Shown here: positions 50,924 to 63,531 of the stretch, piece by piece
How the letters are laid out: each line of letters starts with the position of its first letter
Position numbering within the stretch: position 1 is the stretch's first letter
Assembly (NCBI RefSeq): GCF_014905175.1
Contig: NC_057792.1
Span: forward strand, 3,410,001 to 3,474,000
Source of the DNA: Aphidius gifuensis
Lineage: Eukaryota; Arthropoda; Insecta; Hymenoptera; Braconidae
Length of the DNA stretch: 64,000 nucleotides
Direction of reading: 5' to 3'
Made by a program: the position numbers and the translations under genes
The notes under the pieces: generated by a model
The model's database searches: none
The model's input: the letters and a program-made list of their open reading frames with translations, nothing else
Told to the model about the DNA's origin: nothing

Positions 50924-51062
50924 TGATGAGTTAGTTTTATTGCCAGCGATTCTTGTAAATTGTCAACAGGTACAAATTTCCATGTTGAGATATTGATTTT
51001 AACTTTTATTTTTACTACAAAAAAATATGTACCAAATCGCTGCCAAAAAAACTAACTCATCA
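50924..51062. repeat. Imperfect inverted repeat, arms about 28 nt
   Basis: TGATGAGTTAGTTTTATTGC at 50924 (arm to about 50952) is nearly complementary to the arm at 51035-51062 (AATCGCTGCC...CTAACTCATCA), with about 82 bases between. Consistent with a miniature inverted-repeat element or a long hairpin transcript. Confidence 0.6.
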
Positions 51063-51198
51063 ACTCAATCACTTTAATAAATATCTATCAAACAATATAT
51101 ATTAATTTGAATATATGTATATACAAATTAATTTTAAACAACACTTGACACTTTTGGTGACTTGGTCAGGTGGTTGTTAGCAGTTGTATTTGGTTGAA

Positions 51199-51236
51199 CC
51201 ATGAAGGCTAGAGGACTAGGCCTCTAGCCTTCATGG
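51199..51236. repeat. Perfect 16-bp inverted repeat with 6-base loop
   Basis: CCATGAAGGCTAGAGG (51199-51214), loop ACTAGG, then CCTCTAGCCTTCATGG (51221-51236) with no mismatch. The arms are 56 percent GC in a very AT-rich setting. Confidence 0.9.
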
Positions 51237-51404
51237 GCTGTACTGATCAACTGATGTTCTCCAACGCTCTAATGTTCGGCCAAAATTTGTTGAATTATTA
51301 TTATTAAACTATCATTCGATGTGTCCTTATAAGGCTTGGTAGACGACTATTGGTGCTTTTTCTTTATCTATGATACATAGGTTTTTTATTTTTTCTTTTT
51401 TTTC

Positions 51405-51828
51405 GTTATCAGTATTCAGTAGTTGAAACGAAACATGAATCATGTATACCCTTATGACCATTGTCATTTATTGTTATAGTATTAAAATATTAAAATATTT
51501 TTTTTTTAAATTATTAATATTTTTTATAAATAAATTATTTAAAATAATATTAATAAATATTAAATTATATGATCAAACTTTTTGTATTATTAATGCATGA
51601 TATTAATTTATATATATTTTTTTCTGTTTTTGAAATTCATCAATTAACTCTAGAACGAAAAAGAAAACGAGCAATTTTTTAAATTAATTATATAGTCTTT
51701 TGTTTTGGATTTTTTATATCCTCAGGTCAACCAAAAATACATCTTTTATTTATTTATAATAAAGAGGTTTTTTTTTTCTTTTTTTTTCATTATCAGTAGT
51801 TGAAACGAAGCATGAATCATGTATGACT
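51405..51828 (+). repeat. Direct repeat pair (about 38 bp) in the fragment-rich region
   Basis: TAGTTGAAACGAAACATGAA TCATGTAT near 51417-51446 recurs as TAGTTGAAACGAAGCATGAA TCATGTAT near 51797-51824; both are preceded by T-rich tracts and ATCAGT. The copies differ at few positions. Confidence 0.7.
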
Positions 51829-52299
51829 TACATTTTCATCTAATTTTATAATGTTAATATTTAAATAATGATTAGCTGGGTATAGATTTTATTATTTTTT
51901 ATATTATATATTATCCGGTAATATTAAAATAATAAAAGAATTAAAAATAATTGTCTCGATATTGTTGCTAAATTTTTTTTTATCATTTTAAAAATTATAA
52001 TTGGTCAAATTCTAAATTAGATGCATTAATTAATGTTGGAATATTTCCATATATTGAAAAACTTCCAAATAATGGTATTTAAATTCATTGTAATTTATTA
52101 TTTTATACAAATTAATTAAAAAAAAAAATATTCTACTTGTTGATACTTTTGGTGACTTGATTTGAAAAGTTAATTTCTTTACCGACAATTGAAAATTGAT
52201 ATAGTTTTGATTTTCACCACCAAGCCACTGTCAGCCATTACGTGCAGCGCTAGTTTTTTTTAAATTCTAGTAGTTTATCTTTTCGAGTGATCTTTATCA

Positions 52300-53539
52300 C
52301 AAGATGGCCGCTGAGTTGGCAACACTGATTACGCGGCAAAGAACGGCACAGCTTTTGCTCCGACGCTGTGATATATTTACCTGATTTTACCTGTGTTAAA
52401 GAGTCAATCGAATCAATATTTTATATTAATTGAATTAAGAAAATTGTGCTAAAAAAAACAATATATTTATTTACTGTTAAGTGTGTATTGATTGATAAAT
52501 AAAAGCATCTTAAAAATTGCCAAAAATCACAACAATTTTCCATGGCAAAAATGTATGTAATTGTCGTTTATATATACAAGACATGTACATCTGAACATAC
52601 AAGCTTTGATCCATCAATAAACAGAAAGACAATGATCAAATCAAACATCAAAGAGCTTAAACAAATTGTCTGATTAAATTAATGTACCAACTGCAATTGT
52701 TAAAATGGAGTAAAAAAATTGTCAACCTAGTGCATCATCATTGGAGCTTGAGTCATCCACAAAGACAGTAAGTTTTTTTTCTTTTTAATTTAGATATCAA
52801 AATAAAACAACCTGTTGAATAATTTTAATTATATTATCTATTTATCATTTTAATATTTTTGTTTTATTCTGTTACAGTTGCTGTGAATTTATCTGTGGTA
52901 CTGACAATAAAAATAATGCAGAAAAATAGAAAGCTTCTGTTGTTTCAATACTTGGATAAGATGATGACAGCTGGTTGTGTACCACCAGGACACCAAGTTC
53001 ACCAGCCGAGGTCAAGCAACAAAAATCATGATGATGTTATCAGCAGTTCATGGTATGTTGATTTGTCCTTTTATTTTAACAAGAAAATTATAAAATTGAT
53101 ATTTAGTTCAAGTTAGTTATTAATTCAAATGAAAAATATCTTCGCAAGCTAATTGTTAGTTAACGAAATTAATTGATATATTAATTAATTAAAAAATCAC
53201 GTTTTGTATTTAATAATAAACTTGAATTGATCATTTATTTTATCAAGAAAAAAATATAAAATTAATATAGACGTTGGTTCTCATCAGTTGATGATAACAC
53301 AGCAAGCTCCAACTCAAAGTGATTTGAATAACAATTTGTTGATTAGTTCAATGCAATTATAAATTCATTGATATTTATTTTTATTTGTTTTACAGATTGT
53401 GTGGAAATGCGATTGTCAAGTGCCAAATTCAAATGCATTTTAGTGATAAGATTGCTAAAACTATGAAGTTTATACACTTGAGTCTACCTGCGAACATCAA
53501 CTGGACCAAGAAGAAGCTGTTGATCCAGGCTACAATTAG
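52300..53539 (+). ncRNA. Spliced transcript candidate with upstream ORF and 45-codon small ORF
   Basis: A GC-richer start region contains AAGATGGCCGC at 52301 and a 26-codon upstream ORF in good context (52304-52384). Exons by splice signals: start near 52.3 kb to 52769 (ACA|GTAAGT), 52878-53052 (GTTACAG ... TG|GTATGT), 53396-53539 (TTTTACAG ... AG|GTGAGT). Exon 2 holds an ORF from 52916, MQKNRKLLLFQYLDKMM..., 45 codons, whose stop TGA is formed exactly across the exon 2-3 junction (TG|A). Exon 3 is then open in the same frame for 47 codons (LCGNAIVKCQIQMHFSDKIA...). It may be a small-protein or non-coding transcript, the 5' end of a gene continuing right, or a readthrough gene. Family unknown. 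Confidence 0.4.
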
Positions 53540-55589
53540 GTGAGTCACTTGATTTAATTTTATTTGTACAAAAAAAAAAAAAAATCACGACCGTATGAAT
53601 GCGCCAACAACTTTATTGCTTTTAAAGAAACTCGTGATTTATTTATTATTTATTTTATTATTCGTGTTTCTTTAGATAACATATAATTTTTTTTTCATAC
53701 GACTAAAATTTATATTGATAATTTTTTTTCAATATTTAAATAATTGCGAGTAAAAATAGTTGTAAACAGTATGGTGAATATAGAACGTATGTAATTTATT
53801 TTCAGCTATTTTTTTTTTCTCTCTAAATTCGTTAATTAAAATGTATGGATATAAATTATTCATGTTGTTTAAATAGCTTAAAAGCTTAGGTAAATAATTG
53901 AATATTTTTCAATAATTATAACCAATGCATCTTTTTTTTTCGTGTTTAAAAATTAAATCGTAGTGTAGAATGATTCAAATAACATTGGCTATAGAGATTT
54001 CTACACTCGAAACAAGCGTAACAAAAGCTGATTTCTACAGTTTCGAATTGCGATAACGTACCAACTACCAATGCATTTTATTCTCTCAAAGAAATTTAAC
54101 AACAATCTTCAATTAGTAGTAGAGATTTCGTTCTAGATTATTTAGATTATCCAAAAGTTGACAAGCATTGTTCGCAGATGGAACTCTAATTTTTAATTTT
54201 AATTAAAGTATTGTTCAAAGCCATTATACAAATTTATCATAAAATTAATTTGAACAAAGTGTTTTTCAATATTCAGAAAATTCAGCTCGATTATTCTACT
54301 CAACATTCGTAAGAAAAAATAAATTTATCATTAACTTTTCATCTCGTACGATTGTTACATAAAAAAAAACAATTGAAAAAAATTTTACTTTGCTACTACA
54401 GCCATAAATTTGTCCTCATAATTATAAATAAATAAAAAAAAAAAAAAGAACAATCAAATCAATGACAAACATGAATTTAGATGTCGTCAAAAAAAAATTT
54501 TTTTCATATCCAAAACGGTATCAATTGAAAAATTAATAAATGCCAGTGAAAAAATAAAAAAAAAAAGAAACATTAGTCATTCAAATTTTGAGATATAATA
54601 AAAAAGATAAAGTTTATTTATTAATAGCATCAAAAGGGTCATTTAAAAATGGCATATAAAAATATATTTATCCAAAAGTAAGTCGTTTTATAACAAATGA
54701 CAAGAGAGGGTAACAAAACGTTAGTTTAATTCACATTATTTTCAACATAAATCTATTGCCTGTATATATATTTCGTTAGGGAGAGACATGAAAATTGTGA
54801 GAAGAAAATAGAAAATTACATATTATATAACAGTAAGAATAACGCCAAGTATAATACAATATTGAGGTCCAGAACTGGGGTTAAACAATGCTTTACAAAA
54901 TGGCAAGTTGATAGTAGTAGAAAAGCACAAACCGAGGTTAGCTTTCAAGCTTTTTTTTTCTATATAAACACACACATAGGGTATACCCTGGGTTACTCTT
55001 CGTACAACCGATTCGAGACAGTTTTTTTTTTTCTGCTGAAACATCTCATCGTTGATCCGCACATTTTCCAGGCCGCTTGTTTTATCGTTCAACTTTCACC
55101 CTACTTTGTCCTTCAGTCTCTTGATTGTTCTTTGTGATTTTACTCGGAGATTTTAATGTATATATGTATAACAAAATTTAACAAACAATTTATTTTATTG
55201 TTTATCAATTTTTTATACTAAATACTCTCATTTTTTCCAAGAAAATTTATCAATAGATATTTCTAAAATTTGTCAAGTACATAGAGACAGCTTTTAATTA
55301 CTGTCCAACAATATTTTCATCCAGACCCGAAGTAATATTTTTTGATAAATAATATATAGCCTATTTTAAGTTTAATTTTTTGTATACATTTATAAATTAT
55401 ACACCTATATATGGTTACAGAAAAAAATAAGAATAAAATTGTGTTTCTAGTCACATACGGACATATGTAGCACAACACATATTTTATATACAGTCAGCGA
55501 TGCGAAACGATTCCCATTGAGATCCACTTTCCAAGTCAATTTATACTTTTTTCTATATATCCCCCTTTCCATGTTCAATTTTCGGCAAA

Positions 55590-55607
55590 TCTCTGGTCGA
55601 CCAGAGA
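55590..55607. repeat. Perfect 18-bp palindrome
   Basis: TCTCTGGTCGACCAGAGA reads the same on both strands; it lies in a GC-richer patch of the desert. Possible dimeric factor binding site; no known consensus assigned. Confidence 0.8.
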
Positions 55608-56929
55608 GAACAGTCGTAATTCATAGCTAAAATGAAAATCCGGAAATGGCTTGGGAGTGTACTATTTCAAAAGATGTAGACCAAGCATACCACCAACACC
55701 GGATAGACAAAGAAGTAAATATAAATTGAATTTGTTAAAGAAATAAAATAAAAAAATAAACGCCAATGGTGGGGAAGTGGGGTATTTTATCGAACCACAT
55801 CCGACGCATAAAACGCCCTTGCACGCCCTTTAAATTTGTGGAAACGAATCTTGTATTTTTACTGCAGCGTCGACAGAATACCATTATCAAACGGAAAACG
55901 ATAATAATTTTTACAATTGTGACGGTTTTTTTTTTTTTTTTCCTTTAACTATCTGTCTTAAATGTCATGATCAATTCAATTGTTGCTGATTAATCTAAAA
56001 TATTATTGGAGAAAAAAAATATGAAAGATTTAAAAAAAAGTATATTTATATTTAAAAAATTATGTAGTATTTAAAATTTGATGTATAATTATTTGAAAAA
56101 TGCATTATGAATTTAGATTAAAATATTTTTATAATTTGCAATGCAAGATGAATAAAAAATAATAATTTTTATTGATAAAAATAATTAAATATTTGATGAT
56201 TAATGTCATTAAAATAAAACGGTTAAAAACAATTTATATTTGATGTTTTATAACATCCAAGGGTGCATCACCAAGTGCCATCAAGAAACTCGTGTTTAAC
56301 GGAGGTCACAACTATATATTCACGATTTACAGTGGCTTTTAAAGTGAGCATATAAACGTGAGGATGAAACTTGTATCGTCTAAAATTAAATCAAGTTTTT
56401 ATATACACTTTAACAAACACACTCTTGTTGACGACTATGTGAGATTGGTAACGATCGAAACCAAATGACCGCAGGCAACAATTTTCAAAATAAAATAAAA
56501 ACAAATTTTATAAAACAACTACGGTTACAGGATATTGTGAGGTTATTTGACAATATAATTTCGCATGTCGAAAAAAAAAATAAATAAAATCAATATATAT
56601 TTTTTCTAATTTCTGATTCTCTCTTGCAAAGTGCTTCGCGTTAATAAAATTTTATGATTTTAAAAATACACAAAAATTCATTTAATCAATTTTAATCTTT
56701 TATCCAAAGACAGCTGTATAAAAGTTGCATCTATTTTATAAAAATAATTCAATTTAAATTTGTAGAAAATAAAAATAAACTATTCTTTTTTTGTTCGAAA
56801 GAAAAAACAAAGTAAAAATGTTGAAATTGATCTGGGGTCAATGCAGGGATTCATTGAAACTTCTCGTCGAGCAAAAGACGACACTTGCTGGTCGCCAAGA
56901 GCAACTTATTTGCAAATAAAAAAAAAAAA

Positions 56930-57360
56930 ACTAGAGTAAAGCCATGAGAGTAGAAAAAGAAAAATGTATAAAAGGTATAAGACAAAGTGTAAAAGAAGAA
57001 GAAGAAGAAGAAGAAAGTAAAGTAAAGGAAAAACCAATAAAGTAGGGGGTTAAAAATAAGATAAAAAAAAAAAAAAGTAAAAAGTGGTGTCGTGGAATAA
57101 AGACGTGGAGGTGGTGGACTCTCTTTTCGTATCAGAGTGTTTGGGTGAATTGAGGTGGATGAAGAGGGTTAACCGGTAGCGTGAAAAGCAAGAAATAAAA
57201 AGGAGGGAATAAGGGAGAGTAAGAAGGGAGGGATATAAAATGGCATCAGGAAGACTGGGAAGTAGTATACAACTGGAACGAATAGAAGGTATGACTGTGT
57301 ATGACCCTAAGTGAGAGTAAAAAAAAAAAAAAAAAAATATGAGAGAGGGAATGATTATGG
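56930..57360 (+). repeat. Purine-rich tract with GAA/GGA runs
   Basis: About 430 bases of the plus strand are dominated by A and G, including several AAG units near 56995-57015 and GGGAGGGAT-type stretches, ending at a poly-A run. Such strand asymmetry can form triplex DNA or bind GAGA-type factors; neither is demonstrated here. Confidence 0.6.
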
Positions 57361-57459
57361 TATGGCGATGCTTGGTGTTGCGGGGTGTTGAGGGAAAATA
57401 TATATTTATTTTCCTCTTTTTTATTTTATTTTTTTATTCTGAGGGTTGCCTGGTTGGTG

Positions 57460-57560
57460 ATGCATTGCGCGAACTCCCCGCGGCTAGGTCACGTGATTCG
57501 TCCCCCCGGCCTATCATTGATCGTTCCCCGGAGAAACGTTGGACACGCTGTGTGCCACAC
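57460..57560. promoter_or_regulatory. GC-rich island with CACGTG, promoter/enhancer candidate
   Basis: The most GC-rich 100 bases of the right half (CTCCCCGCGGCTAGGTCACG and following), directly after the purine tract. It includes a CACGTGATT E-box near 57490 and several CpGs. No TATA box or open frame with splice support was found. Confidence 0.3.
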
Positions 57561-59890
57561 TGTCTACAATATACTCTGTTATACAATATACCTATGTACA
57601 TACATTCAACAAACCCATGTACATATAAAATACATATATATCTATGTTACATTGTATATATATTTTCGTGCACTTACCGCCCATACAACCTACGTGAATA
57701 TCACTGTTTCTCAACGAGCTACATTCATGTCAAGTTGTATATTCAAGCGTTTTCATATAATCCCTAGAAGTTTACAATAAACATGTACAAGTATTTATCA
57801 ATCTATGACTAATTTTTTTTATTATTTTTTGATTGTTAATTTTGATAAATTATATATTTTTAATTTTAATAGATTATTTAATTGGGATTTTTATCTTTTT
57901 TTTTTGTAAATAATATTTTTATCTATTTAAAAATCAATTGAAATTGATTGTAATAAGAAAAATGATGCGATTCGATTATCCTATTGTGGATTGTGATTAT
58001 TTGAATCTGATGTTTTAGATGTGAGAATAAGATTTCATGATGGAAAAAAAAAATAAAATGAATGGAGTTGAGTGATATCAGTGGCGATCTTAGTCGCGAA
58101 TTGAATCAAAAGACAAACGAAATGAGATGGTAAAGTATCATTGGGAGAGTTAACGGCTGATGTGCCTGTTCAATTCGAAGGATTATAGGTGACGACATTG
58201 TCGTCTTGGGGATAGTCAAACTTAAAATGAGATCCTTAATCAATGTCCCCATGTTAACTGGTCTCTGACCTGTGAGATAAATGACCGGAAATGACGACAA
58301 AAGATAAGAAAATTGCTTACGAAATTATATAAAAAAAGTTTCATCAATTTAAAACTCAACAAATAAGATAAATAATAATAAAAAAAAAACAATAAAAATA
58401 CTTTTTTTTATTATTTTTAATTTTATATTATTCCGGAGAAAAAAAAAAAACAGCAACAAGCTGAAAAAAAAATTACTTTCATCATTTTTTTGACAGGTGT
58501 TGAAATTTATTTAACCCAAAAATTTAAATCCCATAGGCATTTATTTATTTTTTATTAACAGGTGTAGATAAAAAATAAATAATTTATTTATTCGGATAAA
58601 AAAAAAAAAATTATATTTTATTTAAAAATTTAAAGAACAAAAAAAAATAAAATTTCGAAATATGCAAAATATGTTACAGTGTGGCCAGAACAAAGTTTAA
58701 ATTCCTGTTTGATTTACAACATTGCATCTTGTTTTTGTGTTTTTTTTTTTTTATTATTTATTATTATATTTATTTTAACTTGGAAAGATCGCGAGAGCCA
58801 ACGACAAATATATCGAGTTATTCAAAAGGAATTGAGCCACGTTCTTAAGTTAGTACCTTCCAACCCTCTCTCACCCGAGGGACTGACTTCCTTCGAGAAC
58901 GCGTTACCGAGGTCGAACGAAATATGTTAGTTTCTCCATGGACAATTTGATTCCCCGTTAAGATAACATTGTACCCAGCGGTAACCGTACTATCAAAAAG
59001 TCTAAAAAATAAATAAAAAGAATGATACTTTTGAGGAAGAAAAGACAACAGACCCGCTGAGATATATATTTATATACATTTTTTTTTTTCTACTGTAAAA
59101 TTGTAGTCGCGATAATCGCGATATTTACTACCCCCAAGATAGACACAATCATATAAACATATACCATACAATCATATACATTACATAAATGTTCATCACA
59201 GCATATTTTTTTTCATTTTTTTAAACATTTTTTATACAATGTTTGTAAAAAAATTTTCTAACATTTTTATTTTTCAATAAGCACGTTTTTAAACTTGAAA
59301 CCACTGGAATTTATTGTTATTTATTTTTTTTTTATTATTATAATCATCAGTTGTATATCTTGATAAAAAAAAAAAAGGTAAATGTATTTGTTAGTTTAAA
59401 CAACAAGTACCTCCAGAAGCGAATCGCGATAATTTCGCGCCTTGTTTAACGTGTCGATGAGTTTTTTCTAAAAAAGGATTGCAAGTCAAGTGCAGGAAAT
59501 AAATACAACATTTGGTCACGTTTTAATTTTGTACTTGCCTTTTTTGATCAGCTAATAGTCTAATTAGTCCATACGAAATCGATCAACATTACCATTTACA
59601 GAAATATATATAATAATAATTATAACACTTGCAAAAAACAAAAAAAATAAAAAGTTACATTTCATACCGATGCGAGATATAATTATTTTTAATTATTTTT
59701 AAATTCATTTAATTTATTTTTATCTTCAGGATTTTTTTACTTTTTCAAGGATATATGTCTTTTTATTTTTTAATTTATTTTTTATCTGGTTCTTTTGGTT
59801 GAGTGAAATTGGAGAAAAAAATTATAAAAAAAAAAAAATAGTTGGGAGGGTAGTGAGAAGAAGCCTCTTGTTGAGTATAGCATAATCCGT

Positions 59891-59906
59891 CTGGCACCGG
59901 TGCCAG
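59891..59906. repeat. Perfect 16-bp palindrome
   Basis: CTGGCACCGGTGCCAG within a GC-richer patch. The patch is open on the minus strand from an ATG at 59994 (MDSVRYSHGIGYFNP...), but no splice context supports a gene. Confidence 0.8.
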
Positions 59907-62900
59907 GATCGTCCTTGTTCACGAACATGTGTCTGACATTTTTAATCGTTGGATTAAAATAACCGATGCCATGACTGTAACGCACAGAATCCATTTATCC
60001 GACGGATGACGATTGACCACCCAATGTGTCGCATTCGAGTGTGTCTCAAAAATTTATTTAACATTTTTTTTTTTTTAAATATCTACTTTTGTCCAAGCCT
60101 TGTTAAGACTTAACAAAGTATTTATTTGTTTTTTTTTTATTTATTTTCATAATTGATCTCTAGACCGTAAAATATTATGGGAAATTTATGTAGGATTATT
60201 ATTATTTTGATATTTATGATTTTTATAATTATTATCATGTTTAAATTTATTTATAATTTATTATTTTTTTTTATGGTTTACGTCTTGAAGGATGTAGAAT
60301 TATTGCATTCAGTAAGCAAGATAATTATAATAAAAAAATATTAACTTATTAAATGTGTGTTGTTATTTTTGTGGGTGGAAATTATTATCGTGATAACAAG
60401 CTGTGTAATTATGTTTACTCATCAAAAAAACACACACATAATTCTTTATTAGTTTTAATCACGAGATGGAAAAAATTTAATTATTTATATAAAGTTTATA
60501 AAAGATTTTTTATTTTTATTTAAATTAAAAGTCTCCACTTGCTGGTGATATATAAACACAATTGTGTTTAAATTTTTATTTCCAAAATTAAATACTTTTT
60601 CATATGCATTTTCACAATTTTCTACCAAATTATTTAATCTCGTTTTTATTTTTAAAATTTTTTTTTATCATGGTAAAAATGAATTTTTCGGTATTTGTTC
60701 ATAAATAATAATTAAAAATATACTCGCTGCAATTTTTTTGTCTGCTTTTATAATATAAAATATTTTATTTTATTATTATAAGGATATTTTTTTTATTTTA
60801 GTTAAACTCGACTTTCATAACTGGATTATTATTTTTAATTTTTTTTTTTCACAGTACATATGAAAATATTTGTGTATTTTTTGATTCGTCAAAAAGGAAA
60901 AAAAAAAGTATATATAAAAATGTTTTAAAATTACATTTCATATTTTAAATTGACTCTTGAATTTAATTTTTATTAAATATTTAAATTGTGATTATAATTA
61001 AAGTCCCTAAAGATTTTTTTATCATTTAAAAATATTTTTTATCATTTATAAACATTTTTATAAATTAAATATTTATTTGATAAATTATCTGTATATTTAA
61101 ACAATTCGCATAAATAATAAAATAACAAAAGATTTGTGGAAAAAATTAATTTGAATAAAAATTTTTATATATAAAAAGCACTCGAATAAGTGATAAATAA
61201 TTTTTATGTTCAATTCTTGTAGCTATGAAATAGGGAGAATTTTAGAGTAATGTAAGAATAGCACTTGGTATATCCGGATAACACAAGACACGTGACCATG
61301 ACCATCCCTTCTAATTTTAAGAGCCATCAAGTCCCCATGTGCCATTTGTAATTCGTGTATACATGCGTGCATATATTGTACATTTATCTGAATTCAACTT
61401 TTCATTGTTGTCTCGTTCATTAAAAAAATCCTTGGGGCTAAAATTTTTTACTACACGTGTCACCAATGTCCACTTAGCCAAAAAAAGCATTACATATTTT
61501 GAATTTTATTTGGTTTTAAAATTACTAAACAATTAATTAATTTGTTTAATTTTTATTTGAGTAAATTTATTTAGATTTATGATAAAATTATTTATTGATT
61601 TTATTAATTTATCATTAATTTAAAATAATAATTTTATCTTTGTTTAATAATCATTATAAGTGACTAATAAAATTTGTTACTCTTACAATAAAAAAAAAAT
61701 GGTAAAATTGTAATGAAAGAAAAAAAAAATTACTGCAAGTAGTATTTGTGATTAAAAAAAAGTTAAGAGGGTGGTATATAATGACAATAAGGTATTTCAA
61801 GAACGTGAAAAAAGTTGAATTGACTTGGAATAAATATACGTGAAAATTGTTGATTGTATACGTGATAAGCATGAGTGTAATATTGATCAAATTAAGTTGA
61901 AATATTCCCAAGAGTTTTCTCCAATTACTAATCATGAATGTCATAAAAAATTTGTCACAAAAAATAATCCAAACATCATAAAGCTTATTTTATAAATTCA
62001 ATTTTATTATTCAATTAATTTTTCAAATTATATATTATCTAATTAAATTTATTATAACATAATGTTTTAGTATAAAATAAAACAAAAAAAAAAAAAAAAT
62101 CTTTTCAACATAAATTATTGAGTATAAGTTTGGGATTTTTTTTTTTTTTTTGTTTTGTGTTAAAGTATTCTAAACAATGAGGATATTGGAGATGAAGGTA
62201 AAGTGTTAGATTGGATTAAAGACGTTGGTAGATCGTGCCATGCAACAGTACACCACAACAATGCTATATAGTAGTTTAGGAATTTGAAGTAGGGTTTATT
62301 AAATCCACGGTTGGCTATACAACTCACGTTTCTATCCTCTTTTTCTTCTTATTCTTGAGTGCCTTATCTTTTATTTTTTTATTTTTTCACTCAAGTACAT
62401 TAGTATATCTATCTATACAACAATGTCCATTTCAAATAACTTTTTAGAAGCAAAAAAACAAATATCTACTATCACAAATTAAAGTAGCCTAAATAAAATA
62501 TTTTTTTTTTCATTTGAATTGATGAAAAGAGTGGCTTAAAATAGGAACACCTCTTTCACATGCATTGAAATAAGGAAAAAAATATTTTGAACATATTGAT
62601 ATATTAAAATAAACAGCAGCCAATAAAAATTGCAAGAAAAATAGAAAAAAATCCACTTAAATTTTGAATTTAAATATACTATACGTTACTAGTAATAATA
62701 AAAATTTCGATGAATTTATGAAATGTCGTGAAACACATGTCTACTATTCTGACACACAAAGTATCTTTGGTAGATGAAATAAAAAAAAAAAAAAAAAAAG
62801 TAACATCAGGATAACGATATAGTGATTCCTCTCAGTGTATACATGGTATCACAGGTTGACATGAAATGCGCATTAGACGTTGCAACATTCACCTTCCTGC

Positions 62901-63156
62901 GAAGGGAGAAATAGAAGCTTCTTTACATTCTCCCCTCGTATATACATATTTTTTTATTTACCCCAATGGGGGTGGTAGTGTTTATGACATTCACACCCTT
63001 CATTCTCTTTTGTGTCAACGGACGCGTATACATTTGTCTCTACTTGTCGTTGTACTTTTACAACAGAATTTATTTATTTTTTTTTCTTTTCTATATATCT
63101 TTGATAATTTTAAAAAATTTTCTTCAACTTTTTAGAAAAAAAAACTTGAATTAAAT

Positions 63157-63531
63157 TTAAGAAAAAATATTATCATCATTGTATTTTAAATCTGTGGTTA
63201 ACCCGACGCCCTGAGGTGTATAATATCTATCGAAAAACTTTTTTATTTTTTTTATTGGCAACTCGCTTAGCCAGTAATTAACGACATTCTTCATTTTTCC
63301 ACTTTGCCATAACCTTACGGGCTTAAATTGACGAAAAAAAAAAAAACGAAAAAATGTGAAAACTTTCTTGTTACATCCTGGATTTCCTTTAATGTATAAT
63401 GTCTTTTTTATTTTTTTATATTTATAACTCGAATTATGCGAATAGCCATAATATTTTTTCGTTGGTTTTAACATTTTCCATAATCTTATTCCCAAACGAA
63501 ATTCAAAGTACCCAACTTTACTTGATCTCAT
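63157..63531 (-). CDS. Unsupported 124-codon open frame (hypothetical)
   Basis: ATG at 63531 to stop at 63157, Lys/Tyr/Phe-rich (starts MRSSKVGYFEFRLGIRLWKM). GC is above local background at both ends, and the middle is a poly-A-derived Phe run. No domain is recognised and no splice or promoter signal defines it. It could be a gene fossil or a chance frame through a conserved non-coding element. Confidence 0.15.
   Translation of the reverse strand: MRSSKVGYFEFRLGIRLWKMLKPTKKYYGYSHNSSYKYKKIKKTLYIKGNPGCNKKVFTFFRFFFFRQFKPVRLWQSGKMKNVVNYWLSELPIKKIKKFFDRYYTPQGVGLTTDLKYNDDNIFS

Larger units (their letters stand above)
49901..52260. other. Gene-poor repeat-rich region
   Basis: Three diverged segments sharing GATGTGTNCTTNATNAGGCTTG-like or ATCAGTAGTTGAAACGAANC-like wording occur around 50390-50530, 51300-51450 and 51700-51830. 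A minus-strand open frame at 50716-50534 (TGNCDGEVKNIKISWMENF...) looks protein-like but has no start or partner exon. The phrase CTTTTGGTGACTTG recurs at about 51150 and 52145. Overall this looks like accumulated fragments of unrecognised repeats. Confidence 0.4.

Noticed and set aside
52878..53539. Selenocysteine reading of the junction TGA
   Set aside because: No SECIS-like element was recognised nearby and hymenopteran insects are generally reported to have lost selenoproteins; alternative splicing or readthrough are simpler.
57339..57780. Two overlapping plus-strand frames of 131-142 codons
   Set aside because: Overlapping frames, Tyr/Ile/Phe/Cys-rich from TATA/TACA repeats, no homology or splice support; the GC-rich core is more likely regulatory.
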